Part shown: piece after piece, positions 1 through 5,644 of the stretch | Layout: the number at the start of each line of letters is the position of its first letter | How positions within the stretch are numbered: the first letter of the stretch is position 1 | Origin: JACRBK01 sp964427955 | GTDB taxonomy: Bacteria > Chloroflexota > Anaerolineae > Aggregatilineales > Aggregatilineaceae | DNA: 6,834 nt | Assembly: GCA_964427955.1 (NCBI GenBank) | Contig: CAYRWY010000328.1 | Location: 1 to 6,834 of the forward strand | Reading direction: 5' to 3' | Translations under genes and position numbers: made by a program | The notes under the pieces: generated by a model | The model's database searches: none | Told to the model about the DNA's origin: nothing | Seen by the model: the letters and a program-made list of their open reading frames with translations, nothing else

Positions 1-1964
1 GCCTCGTAATACACCCAACTCCGGCTGTAGCGGAATTGCAGGATGGTCAGCGTCAGGATGATGATCACCAGAATCCAGGACATGGCCGCGCCTTCACCCA
101 CCGCCAACTGGCGGAAGGTGCGCTGGAACAACTGGAACGCGGCAGACGACAGGCTGGCCTGGGTGGTTGGCGTCTGGAGAATGAACACCGAGTCGAAGGT
201 TTGCAGCGCGCCGATCACGCCGATCACGATGTTGTAGAACAGCGCGGGCGAGATCAGCGGCAGGGTGATCTTGAAGAATTTCTGGACGGAATTGGCCCCG
301 TCCACTTCGGCGGCTTCGTAGAAGGTGCCAGGCACGCCCTTGAGCGCGGCCAGGAAGATCAGCATCCCGGTGCCGGAACTCCACATCGTGATCAGGATCA
401 GCGAGGGCTTGGACCACAGCTCACTGCTCATCCACAGCGGGAGGCGGCTGGAATCCGGGAATTGATCGAATGCCTGGTGGAACAGGGCGAAGTGATAATT
501 GGGCTTTCCGGCAGCTTTCGCCAGATCGACGAACGCCTGGAAGTAGGTGCGGGTGTCCAGGAACGATCCGACGGTGAACAGGGCAAAAAAGATCAGCGCG
601 CCATAGAGCACCACGCGCCGCGCGCGGGGATAGGTCTCGTTGAGCAGCGCCGCGCCCAACAGGCTGGCGATCACCAGCCCGTAGATCCAGAACTGGGACA
701 GCGTTTCCGCCGGGTAGACGTCGTTGAGGTACTTCAGATCGTCGGTGTGTTTGATCGTGCTGCCGAAGGTGAGATAGCGCGCGATCACGTTCAGCCGCCC
801 ACCGTCCAACTGCCCCGGCGCGACGGTGATCACGATGGCGACGCCCAGCACCACCGCCGCCGCGCTCAGCGCCAGGTATTTCGGGCGCGACCAGCGTCCC
901 ACGAACGACGCCGCAACCGGCACCGCGGACAGCGCCAGCGCCAGCAAATAGGCTTTGGCGTGTGGGGTCGAGAGCTTGAACCCGGCCCAGTCCAACACCA
1001 GGAACAGGCTGATCCCCAGCACTCCCAATCCGCCCCACTGCCACAGCCGCAGGGTATCCTTGCGCCCCTGCCGGGCCGAGGCCAGAATGCCCACCAGCAC
1101 CGCCCCGCCGAGCACGTACAACCACGCGGCGCTGATCGGCTCCATCATCAGCCCTTTAGCCGCCAGGCTGTAGAAGCTCACGATGCCGAAAATCTGCGCC
1201 ACGCGCCAGGCGGTCACGCGCTTGCCGTCGGTCCATTCGCCTTTAGCCAGTCCCGCCAGCGTCAGCACCGCGATGAAGGCGGGCAGCGTATATTTCAAGG
1301 GACCGACCGGATCGCCGCGCACCAAACCGGTGAAGAAGCCGTTGAAGGATTCCGACAGGTAGATGAACAGCCGGTAAATGTACTCAAACCCAATGAAGCT
1401 GTCGGCGAAACGCTGCAAGGCCACGTTGATGAACCCGCCGTTGGAGTTGAGCATATAGCGCCACGCCAGCAGCAGGGCCGGGCCGCCCGCCAGGATAACC
1501 GGCAGGTAAAAAATCGTGCGGAAGACGCGCACCCCGCGAATCTCGTTGTTGAGCATCATCGCCATCGCCAGAGCGGCGACGATTTGCAGCGGCACGCCGA
1601 TGATGGCGTAGTAGAACGAGTTGTACATCGACTGGTTGAACTGCCGTCCCGGCGCGCCCTGGACCAGCAGCATTTGGCGGTAGTTGTCCAACCCGATCCA
1701 ACTGAGCGAGCTGCCCAATTTATAGTTGGTAAAGCTGTAGTACAACGAAGCGATCGTCGGGCCAACCACAAAAATGATGAAGCCGACGATCCACGGACCG
1801 GCAAACGTGAATCCCCAAAAGATTCGGCGCTGCTCAGCCCCCGTAAGACCACGCAGCCGGGCGATCAGGCGGGCCAGGTATCCCAGGGCCAGACTGGTCA
1901 CAGCGATGAAAACCACTGTGAGAAAAGACATTTCTAAGTTTGCTAAGCGATATTGGTCAGCCAT
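1..1964 (-). CDS. MalF/UgpA-type ABC sugar transporter permease with a large internal membrane insertion (3' end cut by window)
   Basis: Inner-membrane permease of a binding-protein-dependent (carbohydrate-type, CUT1-like) ABC importer. I read 654 codons from the ATG at 1964 with no stop. The start follows a weak AAGAGA about 10 nt upstream; Met12 is an alternative without a visible ribosome site. Residues 13-31 form an extra N-terminal hydrophobic segment. Residues 50-80 are the usual first helix ending in YYSFTNY, and 148-180 contain FRTIFYLPVILAGG and the GGFIN turn. The ATPase-coupling EAA loop is at 550-572 (EAAEVDGAN...LPLISP). The end, near SRSWVYYE, resembles the normal C-terminus of the family, so only a few codons should be missing. 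Typical UgpA-like permeases have about 300 residues; the excess lies between residues 185 and 515. The substrate cannot be told. It follows the binding-protein gene by 100 bp and is probably co-transcribed with it. Confidence 0.92.
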   Translation of the reverse strand, partial: MADQYRLANLEMSFLTVVFIAVTSLALGYLARLIARLRGLTGAEQRRIFWGFTFAGPWIVGFIIFVVGPTIASLYYSFTNYKLGSSLSWIGLDNYRQMLLVQGAPGRQFNQSMYNSFYYAIIGVPLQIVAALAMAMMLNNEIRGVRVFRTIFYLPVILAGGPALLLAWRYMLNSNGGFINVALQRFADSFIGFEYIYRLFIYLSESFNGFFTGLVRGDPVGPLKYTLPAFIAVLTLAGLAKGEWTDGKRVTAWRVAQIFGIVSFYSLAAKGLMMEPISAAWLYVLGGAVLVGILASARQGRKDTLRLWQWGGLGVLGISLFLVLDWAGFKLSTPHAKAYLLALALSAVPVAASFVGRWSRPKYLALSAAAVVLGVAIVITVAPGQLDGGRLNVIARYLTFGSTIKHTDDLKYLNDVYPAETLSQFWIYGLVIASLLGAALLNETYPRARRVVLYGALIFFALFTVGSFLDTRTYFQAFVDLAKAAGKPNYHFALFHQAFDQFPDSSRLPLWMSSELWSKPSLILITMWSSGTGMLIFLAALKGVPGTFYEAAEVDGANSVQKFFKITLPLISPALFYNIVIGVIGALQTFDSVFILQTPTTQASLSSAAFQLFQRTFRQLAVGEGAAMSWILVIIILTLTILQFRYSRSWVYYE
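422..1421 (-). other. Segment encoding an extra multi-helix module inside the permease
   Basis: This covers residues of about 182-515 of the permease, between the conserved GGFIN turn and the helix that precedes the EAA loop. In ordinary family members this gap is only a few tens of residues. By eye it holds about eight hydrophobic segments: near residues 226-240, 255-269, 277-295, 310-327, 336-356, 363-383, 425-441 and 451-469. A polar stretch (about 384-424) and another (470-515) separate them from each other and from the core. An even number of crossings would keep the EAA loop on the cytoplasmic side. I do not recognise the module. The reading frame is continuous and base composition looks like the rest of the gene, so it is not a visible recent insertion. 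Confidence 0.75.
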
Positions 1965-2009
1965 CGCATATCATCTCTTAAACTCTCATTGGGCGTAGCG
2001 TGGTGGGGG

Positions 2010-2039
2010 AAAACGGGGGAGGGACAGGCGCCCCTCCCC
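2010..2039 (-). terminator. GC-rich hairpin with short T-run between binding protein and permease genes
   Basis: On the minus strand GGGGAGGG (2039-2032) pairs perfectly with CCCTCCCC (2023-2016) around an 8-nt loop, and four T residues follow (2013-2010). The T-run is short and is followed by C residues, so this looks like a partial terminator or an mRNA-stabilising hairpin. Such hairpins after the binding-protein gene in importer operons commonly raise binding-protein output over permease output. That role here is inference. Confidence 0.6.
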
Positions 2040-2064
2040 GGTGAGGTGCAATTACTACGCAGTT

Positions 2065-3342
2065 TTACTGGATGTAGCCGTTCGCCTGAAGGATGGCGTC
2101 GTACTCATCCTTGAGATTCATCTGGGTGTCTTCCAGGCTCTGCTGATCGGTCAGGAAGAGCGTCACCTGTTCGGTGATCAGCGGGCGGAGTTCGGCGCTG
2201 GCGCGGATGTCGGAGAAGCTGCGGCCATACTCGACGGTCAGGTCGATCAGCTTGGCCCACACGGGATCGCTGGCCTTGATTTCTTCCCAGGCATCGGTGC
2301 GGACGGGGGTGTAACCGGCCACCGTCTTCAGGGTGATGGCGTTGTCTTTGCTGGCGATGAACTTCAGGAAGCTCGCGGCCAGTTCGGGGTCCTTGGCGTA
2401 GGACGGGACCGACAGCCAGTCGATGAAGACCTGGATCAGGGGGCTGCCATTCGCGCCCGCCGGATAGGGTTCGATTGCGACGTCGTTCCAGATCGGGTCG
2501 CTGGTCGGGGGCACGTTCCACATCGGGAAGATACCGCTCACGACTTCGCCAGAGGCCAGGGGAGTACCTTCGAACGCGGGCAGGCCCGCCGTATCTTCGG
2601 TCGGCATCATGACGCGGCGACGGTCGTACATGTACTGGAGGGCTTCGGCGACGGCGGGGCTGTCGAACGCGCTGGTGCCGTCTTCGTTGTACAGTTCACC
2701 ACCGGCGGACCAGACGTAGCCGATGAATTCCTGGGCGTCGAACAGGCCGCTGCCGATGTCCATGAAGCCCATCTTGACCATCTTGCCGTCGGCGACTTCG
2801 CTGTTGGCTTTCACGAATTCGAGCGCGTCGGTGAAGGTCAACGGGGCGACGAAATTGGCCGGATCGGCGACCAAGTCGGTGCGGTAGAAGATCGGGCGGG
2901 GGCTCATCAGGATGGGCAGGCCGCGCAGGTGGCCGTCATAGGTCACGGTGTCGAGCGCGGCGGGCAGGAAGCTGCCCAGTTCTTCCCAATCCTTGAGATA
3001 GGGATCGAGATCGGCGAGCAGCTTGCCGTAGGTCGCGGCGTATTCGGAGCCGAGGTAGACGATGTCGGGACCATCGCCGGTGGTGATCCAGCCCGCGACG
3101 GTGGTGTCGAAGCTGCCCCAGTCGCCGGTGATGATGCTGCACTTGACGCCGGGATTCTGGGCTTCAAACGCCGGGAACGCCGTGTTGTTGAACCAATCGA
3201 GCGTGTCTTGAGTCAAGCCGGTGATGTAGATTTCGAGGGTCTTGTCTTCACGCGCTTCCGCAGCGGGGGCCTTGGGAGCAGCCGCCACCACGAGCGCCAG
3301 AACCATCACGAGAGCGAAGGTTACTGATAGTGCACGTTTCAT
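2065..3342 (-). CDS. Extracellular solute-binding protein of a sugar-type ABC importer (family 1)
   Basis: Captures substrate outside the membrane and delivers it to the permease encoded downstream. The protein has 425 residues, normal for family 1 binding proteins. The start at 3342 (MKRALSVTF) is chosen because it begins the signal peptide and has AAGGAG 10 nt upstream; an in-frame ATG at 3396 would add 18 residues and lacks this support. Residues 1-27 are a Sec signal with a positive start, a hydrophobic core and an Ala-rich cleavage region (KAPAAEA). There is no lipobox cysteine. Family-like features are the early GDGPDIVYLGSEY stretch (around residue 90), the lobe-crossing strand RPIFYRTDL, and the late block SFLKFIASKDNAITLKTVAG followed by YTPVRTDA. 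The ligand is not predictable by eye; sugar or glycerol-phosphate type is the family expectation. Transcription probably starts near 3413. Confidence 0.93.
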   Translation of the reverse strand: MKRALSVTFALVMVLALVVAAAPKAPAAEAREDKTLEIYITGLTQDTLDWFNNTAFPAFEAQNPGVKCSIITGDWGSFDTTVAGWITTGDGPDIVYLGSEYAATYGKLLADLDPYLKDWEELGSFLPAALDTVTYDGHLRGLPILMSPRPIFYRTDLVADPANFVAPLTFTDALEFVKANSEVADGKMVKMGFMDIGSGLFDAQEFIGYVWSAGGELYNEDGTSAFDSPAVAEALQYMYDRRRVMMPTEDTAGLPAFEGTPLASGEVVSGIFPMWNVPPTSDPIWNDVAIEPYPAGANGSPLIQVFIDWLSVPSYAKDPELAASFLKFIASKDNAITLKTVAGYTPVRTDAWEEIKASDPVWAKLIDLTVEYGRSFSDIRASAELRPLITEQVTLFLTDQQSLEDTQMNLKDEYDAILQANGYIQ

Positions 3343-3352
3343 GATTTTAAAA

Positions 3353-3358
3353 CTCCTT
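3353..3358 (-). promoter_or_regulatory. Ribosome binding site of the solute-binding protein gene
   Basis: AAGGAG on the minus strand, 10 nt before the ATG at 3342. It decides the start in favour of the signal-peptide methionine over the upstream in-frame ATG at 3396. Confidence 0.85.
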
Positions 3359-3386
3359 GTAAATTCGCTAATTGCCACTATTGAGA

Positions 3387-3413
3387 TAGTTAGCAATCAT
3401 TACTTACTAACTA
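3387..3413. repeat. Inverted repeat at the expected transcription start of the importer operon
   Basis: TAGTTAG (3387-3393) and CTAACTA (3407-3413) are perfect 7-bp inverted arms around a 13-nt AT-rich spacer. The arms begin at about +1 of the promoter at 3420-3448. It could be an operator for a local regulator or a weak hairpin in the leader. The arms do not match the typical LacI-family operator pattern known to me. Confidence 0.45.
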
Positions 3414-3419
3414 AATCGC

Positions 3420-3448
3420 AGTTTATCACACCCCTTCAGGCTTGTCAA
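3420..3448 (-). promoter_or_regulatory. Sigma-70-type promoter of the ABC importer operon
   Basis: On the minus strand there is a perfect -35 TTGACA (3448-3443), a 17-nt spacer and -10 TAAACT (3425-3420). TGA directly before the -10 gives an extended -10 (TGn). Transcription should start near 3413, leaving a leader of about 70 nt. Confidence 0.8.
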
Positions 3449-3464
3449 TAAATTCCTGGGAAGG

Positions 3465-3508
3465 AAAAAAAGAAGGCGCTCAGGGGGTCGATTCGGTCAT
3501 GAGCGCCT
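3465..3508 (-). terminator. Intrinsic terminator of the kinase-decarboxylase operon
   Basis: On the minus strand AGGCGCTCA (3508-3500) and TGAGCGCCT (3482-3474) form a perfect 9-bp stem with a 17-nt loop. After one to two bases comes a run of seven T (3471-3465). It lies 36 bp after the decarboxylase stop and just before the promoter of the importer operon, so it separates the two minus-strand units. The rest of 3449-3543 shows no gene. Confidence 0.88.
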
Positions 3509-3543
3509 GCGGAATGGTATACGGCAGGGGGAAGAGGGTTGTG

Positions 3544-4722
3544 CTAACCGGCGATGCCCAACTGCTGCCGGGCGTCGGCTTCGTCTACGAGCGTGGCGGG
3601 ACCGCCCAACTGGCCCCGGATGACCTCGAAGCCCATGTTCAGGCTCTCGATCTTCGACACGACGACCGACTCGTAATCTCTGGCCGTCAGCAGCACGGTG
3701 GTCGGGCCGGTGTCGGTCGAGAAATAGACCGGGACGCCCGCCGCCCGCAGATCGTTACACAGGCGGAACAGGTGAATATTCTCCGGCTCCCAGGCGAAAA
3801 TTTTGTTTTCCCGGTTGGCGCTCATCGTCACGCCGTGCAGTTGGATGCTGTCGAGTTCCGCCAACTGGCCGACGGTCTGCCAGTCGCCGCGCCGGATGGC
3901 CGAAATACACTCGGCAATCTCGCTCAGCCGGTTGTACATCCAGGGCCGGTAGAATTGACTGTTGGGGGCATCCTGGTGCGCCGATTCGGTCTTCAAGCCG
4001 ATGCGCGAATCCAGCGGAATGGTGAGCAGGCTCAACTCCTTGAGCTGGTCCTGATCGTCCAGCCTGAGGGCAAAGCTGTCCTCATGCGGAATGCCGGGAT
4101 ACGACAGCCACAGCCCGATCCCACCGACCGCGCTGCGGCAGCCCGATCCCGCCAGCAGGCGCGCCATGCAGCTCAGAAAGCGCGTATTCTGGATCGCTTC
4201 CGGGCCAAAGGCCGCCGCCAGCGCCGCCGTCGCCAGCGCGGCTGACGCCGACGCACTGGTCCCCAGCCCCTTGCCGGTTTTGGTCGAGCGGGCGATATTC
4301 CGCGACCAGACGCGCGCCCGGCTCTGGATGCCGCCCAGGCTGCGCACGGCATCCAGACTCTGCTGGACCCGCTCCAGGTCGCGTCCCTGCGCCAGCACGC
4401 CGTTGATCGTGGCCTGATCCTGCGCCAGATCGGGATCGAATTCGACCAGGGTGATCGAATACGCGGCGTCGTTGTTGACCGAAATGCTGGGCATGTAAGC
4501 CGTGCGCCAGGTCCAGTCGGCCATGCCGTGATATTTCAACACGCCCTGGATCGGGTAGGCTTTGGCCGCTGCCGATCCCTGGGCACGCCCTTTGCCGCGC
4601 CAGTCCGGGTACTCTTCCAGTGGGTAATGGTAGCGGGCGAGCGAATCGAGAATCTGTTGGTGCGCCGCGCGCATCGTCTCAACGGTATCCTGGTAATTTT
4701 CGGGAATGAAGGTGGCGGTCAT
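3544..4722 (-). CDS. Phosphomevalonate decarboxylase-like GHMP-family enzyme (diphosphomevalonate decarboxylase family)
   Basis: Probable cytosolic ATP-dependent decarboxylase turning (R)-5-phosphomevalonate into isopentenyl phosphate. The 392-residue protein has the GHMP ATP loop KGLGTSASASAAL (151-163), the family block GSGCRSAVGG (192-201), HQDAPNSQFY (249-258), ELDSIQLHG (289-297) and TDTGP (336-340). Asp337 aligns with the catalytic Asp of diphosphomevalonate decarboxylases (yeast FDAGPN) and is kept. The N-terminal motif is IQGVLKYHGM (58-67) instead of KYWGK, so the second lysine is lost. I recall this KYHGM form from haloarchaeal phosphomevalonate decarboxylases. The motif sits about 45 residues later than in classical enzymes, so there is an N-terminal extension. 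The gene overlaps the isopentenyl phosphate kinase gene by one base, which fits the alternative pathway. Alternatives are diphosphomevalonate or mevalonate-3,5-bisphosphate decarboxylase; family membership is near certain, the exact substrate less so. Confidence 0.85.
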   Translation of the reverse strand: MTATFIPENYQDTVETMRAAHQQILDSLARYHYPLEEYPDWRGKGRAQGSAAAKAYPIQGVLKYHGMADWTWRTAYMPSISVNNDAAYSITLVEFDPDLAQDQATINGVLAQGRDLERVQQSLDAVRSLGGIQSRARVWSRNIARSTKTGKGLGTSASASAALATAALAAAFGPEAIQNTRFLSCMARLLAGSGCRSAVGGIGLWLSYPGIPHEDSFALRLDDQDQLKELSLLTIPLDSRIGLKTESAHQDAPNSQFYRPWMYNRLSEIAECISAIRRGDWQTVGQLAELDSIQLHGVTMSANRENKIFAWEPENIHLFRLCNDLRAAGVPVYFSTDTGPTTVLLTARDYESVVVSKIESLNMGFEVIRGQLGGPATLVDEADARQQLGIAG

Positions 4723-4734
4723 TAGTCTTCCCCT
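4720..4734 (-). promoter_or_regulatory. TAATG stop/start overlap with ribosome binding site
   Basis: The kinase stop TAA (4724-4722) shares its last A with the decarboxylase ATG (4722-4720). AGGGGA (4734-4729) lies 6 nt before that ATG, inside the kinase coding region. This arrangement predicts translational coupling of the two enzymes. Confidence 0.8.
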
Positions 4735-5534
4735 GCTGTAAAAAACAAAGTGGTGCCGAGGGCGTCGCCGGAGAGGGCGCGATAGGTATTCCCCGGCTCC
4801 AACGCATTGTAGATAGTGCAGCGCAGCGGTCGCTTACGCGTGGCGTAGACTTCTTCGATCTTGCCCTGCATCCCGCGCGTGACATCCAGATTCGAGGAAT
4901 CCGACAGCGCGGCACGGATGGCTGGATAATTCGCGTCGTCCACGTGATCGATGCGCCGGGCGGCGGGATCGCGCCGGGGATCGGCGGTGTAGATCCCCTC
5001 GACGTCGCTGCCGAACAGCAGATCGGCGATCTGCAACTGCTCGCACAGGTACGTCATGATCTGGTCGCCGGAGAGGATGCGGTAGGTATGCGCGCGATCC
5101 AGCACCGCATCGCCCCACAAAAAGGGAACCAGCCCGCGCGCTAAGGCTTCCCGAATCGGATCGAGCGTGCTCGCCGCGATCCGGCCCTGATCGGTACTGA
5201 AGAGGGCCGAAGGCGCCAGCGGGAACAGGGCCACCTCTTGCGCTTGAAAGGCGGCGGCGATGGCCTGCCCCATGCGCTGCATGTTGGTCGTGATCCGCAC
5301 GAAGCCCAGATCGCTTTTTTCGGCGCTCGGCGCGTTGAGCTGGTAGCGGTGGGCCAGCGGGTGCCCGAACGATCCGCCGCCGGTGATCAGGATCAGGTCT
5401 TGATCGGGATTTTCGGCCAGCCAGCGCCGGATGTCGGTCACGGCGTTTGCCACGGCCACCGGGTTGAGTTCGGAATCGGCGTCCTTATGGGTCAGGACGC
5501 TGCCGCCGATCTTGAGGAGTTTCACACGTTTCAA
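4722..5534 (-). CDS. Isopentenyl phosphate kinase
   Basis: Phosphorylates isopentenyl phosphate with ATP to isopentenyl diphosphate, the last step of the alternative mevalonate pathway, in the cytosol. It is a 270-residue amino-acid-kinase-fold protein, the usual length. Visible motifs are KIGGS (8-12), GGGSFGHP (52-59) with the hallmark His58 that contacts the substrate phosphate in known kinases of this type, LSGDQ (154-158), SDVEGIYTADP (176-186) and DVTRGMQGK (217-225), where an Arg stands at a position often Gly. The GHP signature separates it from glutamate-5-, aspartate- and UMP kinases. The start is TTG at 5534, with a modest AGGCGG 4 nt upstream. An in-frame TAG at 5555-5553 leaves no ATG option; GTG at 5525 (giving MKLLKIGGS) is the alternative. 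It heads a two-gene operon with the decarboxylase. Confidence 0.92.
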   Translation of the reverse strand: MKRVKLLKIGGSVLTHKDADSELNPVAVANAVTDIRRWLAENPDQDLILITGGGSFGHPLAHRYQLNAPSAEKSDLGFVRITTNMQRMGQAIAAAFQAQEVALFPLAPSALFSTDQGRIAASTLDPIREALARGLVPFLWGDAVLDRAHTYRILSGDQIMTYLCEQLQIADLLFGSDVEGIYTADPRRDPAARRIDHVDDANYPAIRAALSDSSNLDVTRGMQGKIEEVYATRKRPLRCTIYNALEPGNTYRALSGDALGTTLFFTAGED

Positions 5535-5573
5535 GGGACCGCCTGCGATGTGCTAGAGCGCCGTGCCGGGGAG

Positions 5574-5588
5574 AATTGTAACACAATT
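5574..5588. repeat. 15-bp palindrome in the divergent promoter region
   Basis: AATTGT (5574-5579) and ACAATT (5583-5588) are perfect inverted arms with a 3-nt centre. The palindrome covers the candidate -10 of the kinase operon and touches the -35 of the plus-strand peptidase gene. It is a candidate operator acting in both directions; no regulator gene is present in the window. Confidence 0.5.
5575..5580 (-). promoter_or_regulatory. Candidate -10 element of the kinase-decarboxylase operon
   Basis: TACAAT on the minus strand, one base from the TATAAT consensus, would give a leader of roughly 35 nt before the TTG start. No convincing -35 lies 16-18 nt upstream, so this promoter may be weak or activator-dependent. 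The call is tentative. Confidence 0.4.
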
Positions 5589-5616
5589 TCAAAGCCGCGC
5601 CGCCCTGGTTTATAAT
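5588..5616 (+). promoter_or_regulatory. Promoter of the S41 peptidase gene
   Basis: A perfect -10 TATAAT (5611-5616) follows a partial -35 TTCAAA (5588-5593) with a 17-nt spacer. The expected start near 5623 leaves a leader of only about 20 nt before the ATG. Confidence 0.7.
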
Positions 5617-5632
5617 CTGGCGACACTGAGAC

Positions 5633-5638
5633 AAGGAG
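5633..5638 (+). promoter_or_regulatory. Ribosome binding site of the S41 peptidase gene
   Basis: AAGGAG with a 6-nt spacer to the ATG at 5645, which fixes that start. It also fits the signal peptide that begins there. Confidence 0.85.
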
Positions 5639-5644
5639 CAACCT

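Noticed and set aside
421..1125. Minus-strand frame of 234 codons overlapping the permease
   Set aside because: It is out of frame with the permease, Gly/Arg/Ala-rich and motif-free, while the permease frame stays open and gives hydrophobic helices throughout, so there is no need for a frameshift or separate gene.
36..1937. 633-codon open frame on the plus strand, opposite the permease gene
   Set aside because: The translation is rich in Gln, Arg, His, Gly and Glu with no hydrophobic core or recognisable motif. It is the mirror of a GC-rich gene with biased third positions; the minus strand encodes a clear permease.
2041..3327. 428-codon open frame on the plus strand, opposite the binding-protein gene
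   Set aside because: It has low-complexity composition, no convincing ribosome site, and lies exactly over a well-supported binding protein with signal peptide and promoter on the other strand.
3343..3396. Longer start (ATG at 3396) for the binding protein
   Set aside because: It would bury the signal peptide behind 18 residues and has no ribosome site, whereas AAGGAG precedes the ATG at 3342.
3442..4245. Plus-strand open frame across the terminator and the decarboxylase gene
   Set aside because: It is antisense to a conserved enzyme, its start lies within the promoter and terminator region, and the product shows no family features.
5611..5616. Reading the TATAAT region as a minus-strand promoter (TATAAA) for the kinase operon
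   Set aside because: On the minus strand the best upstream TTGTCT is only 14 nt away, and the element fits the plus-strand gene far better.
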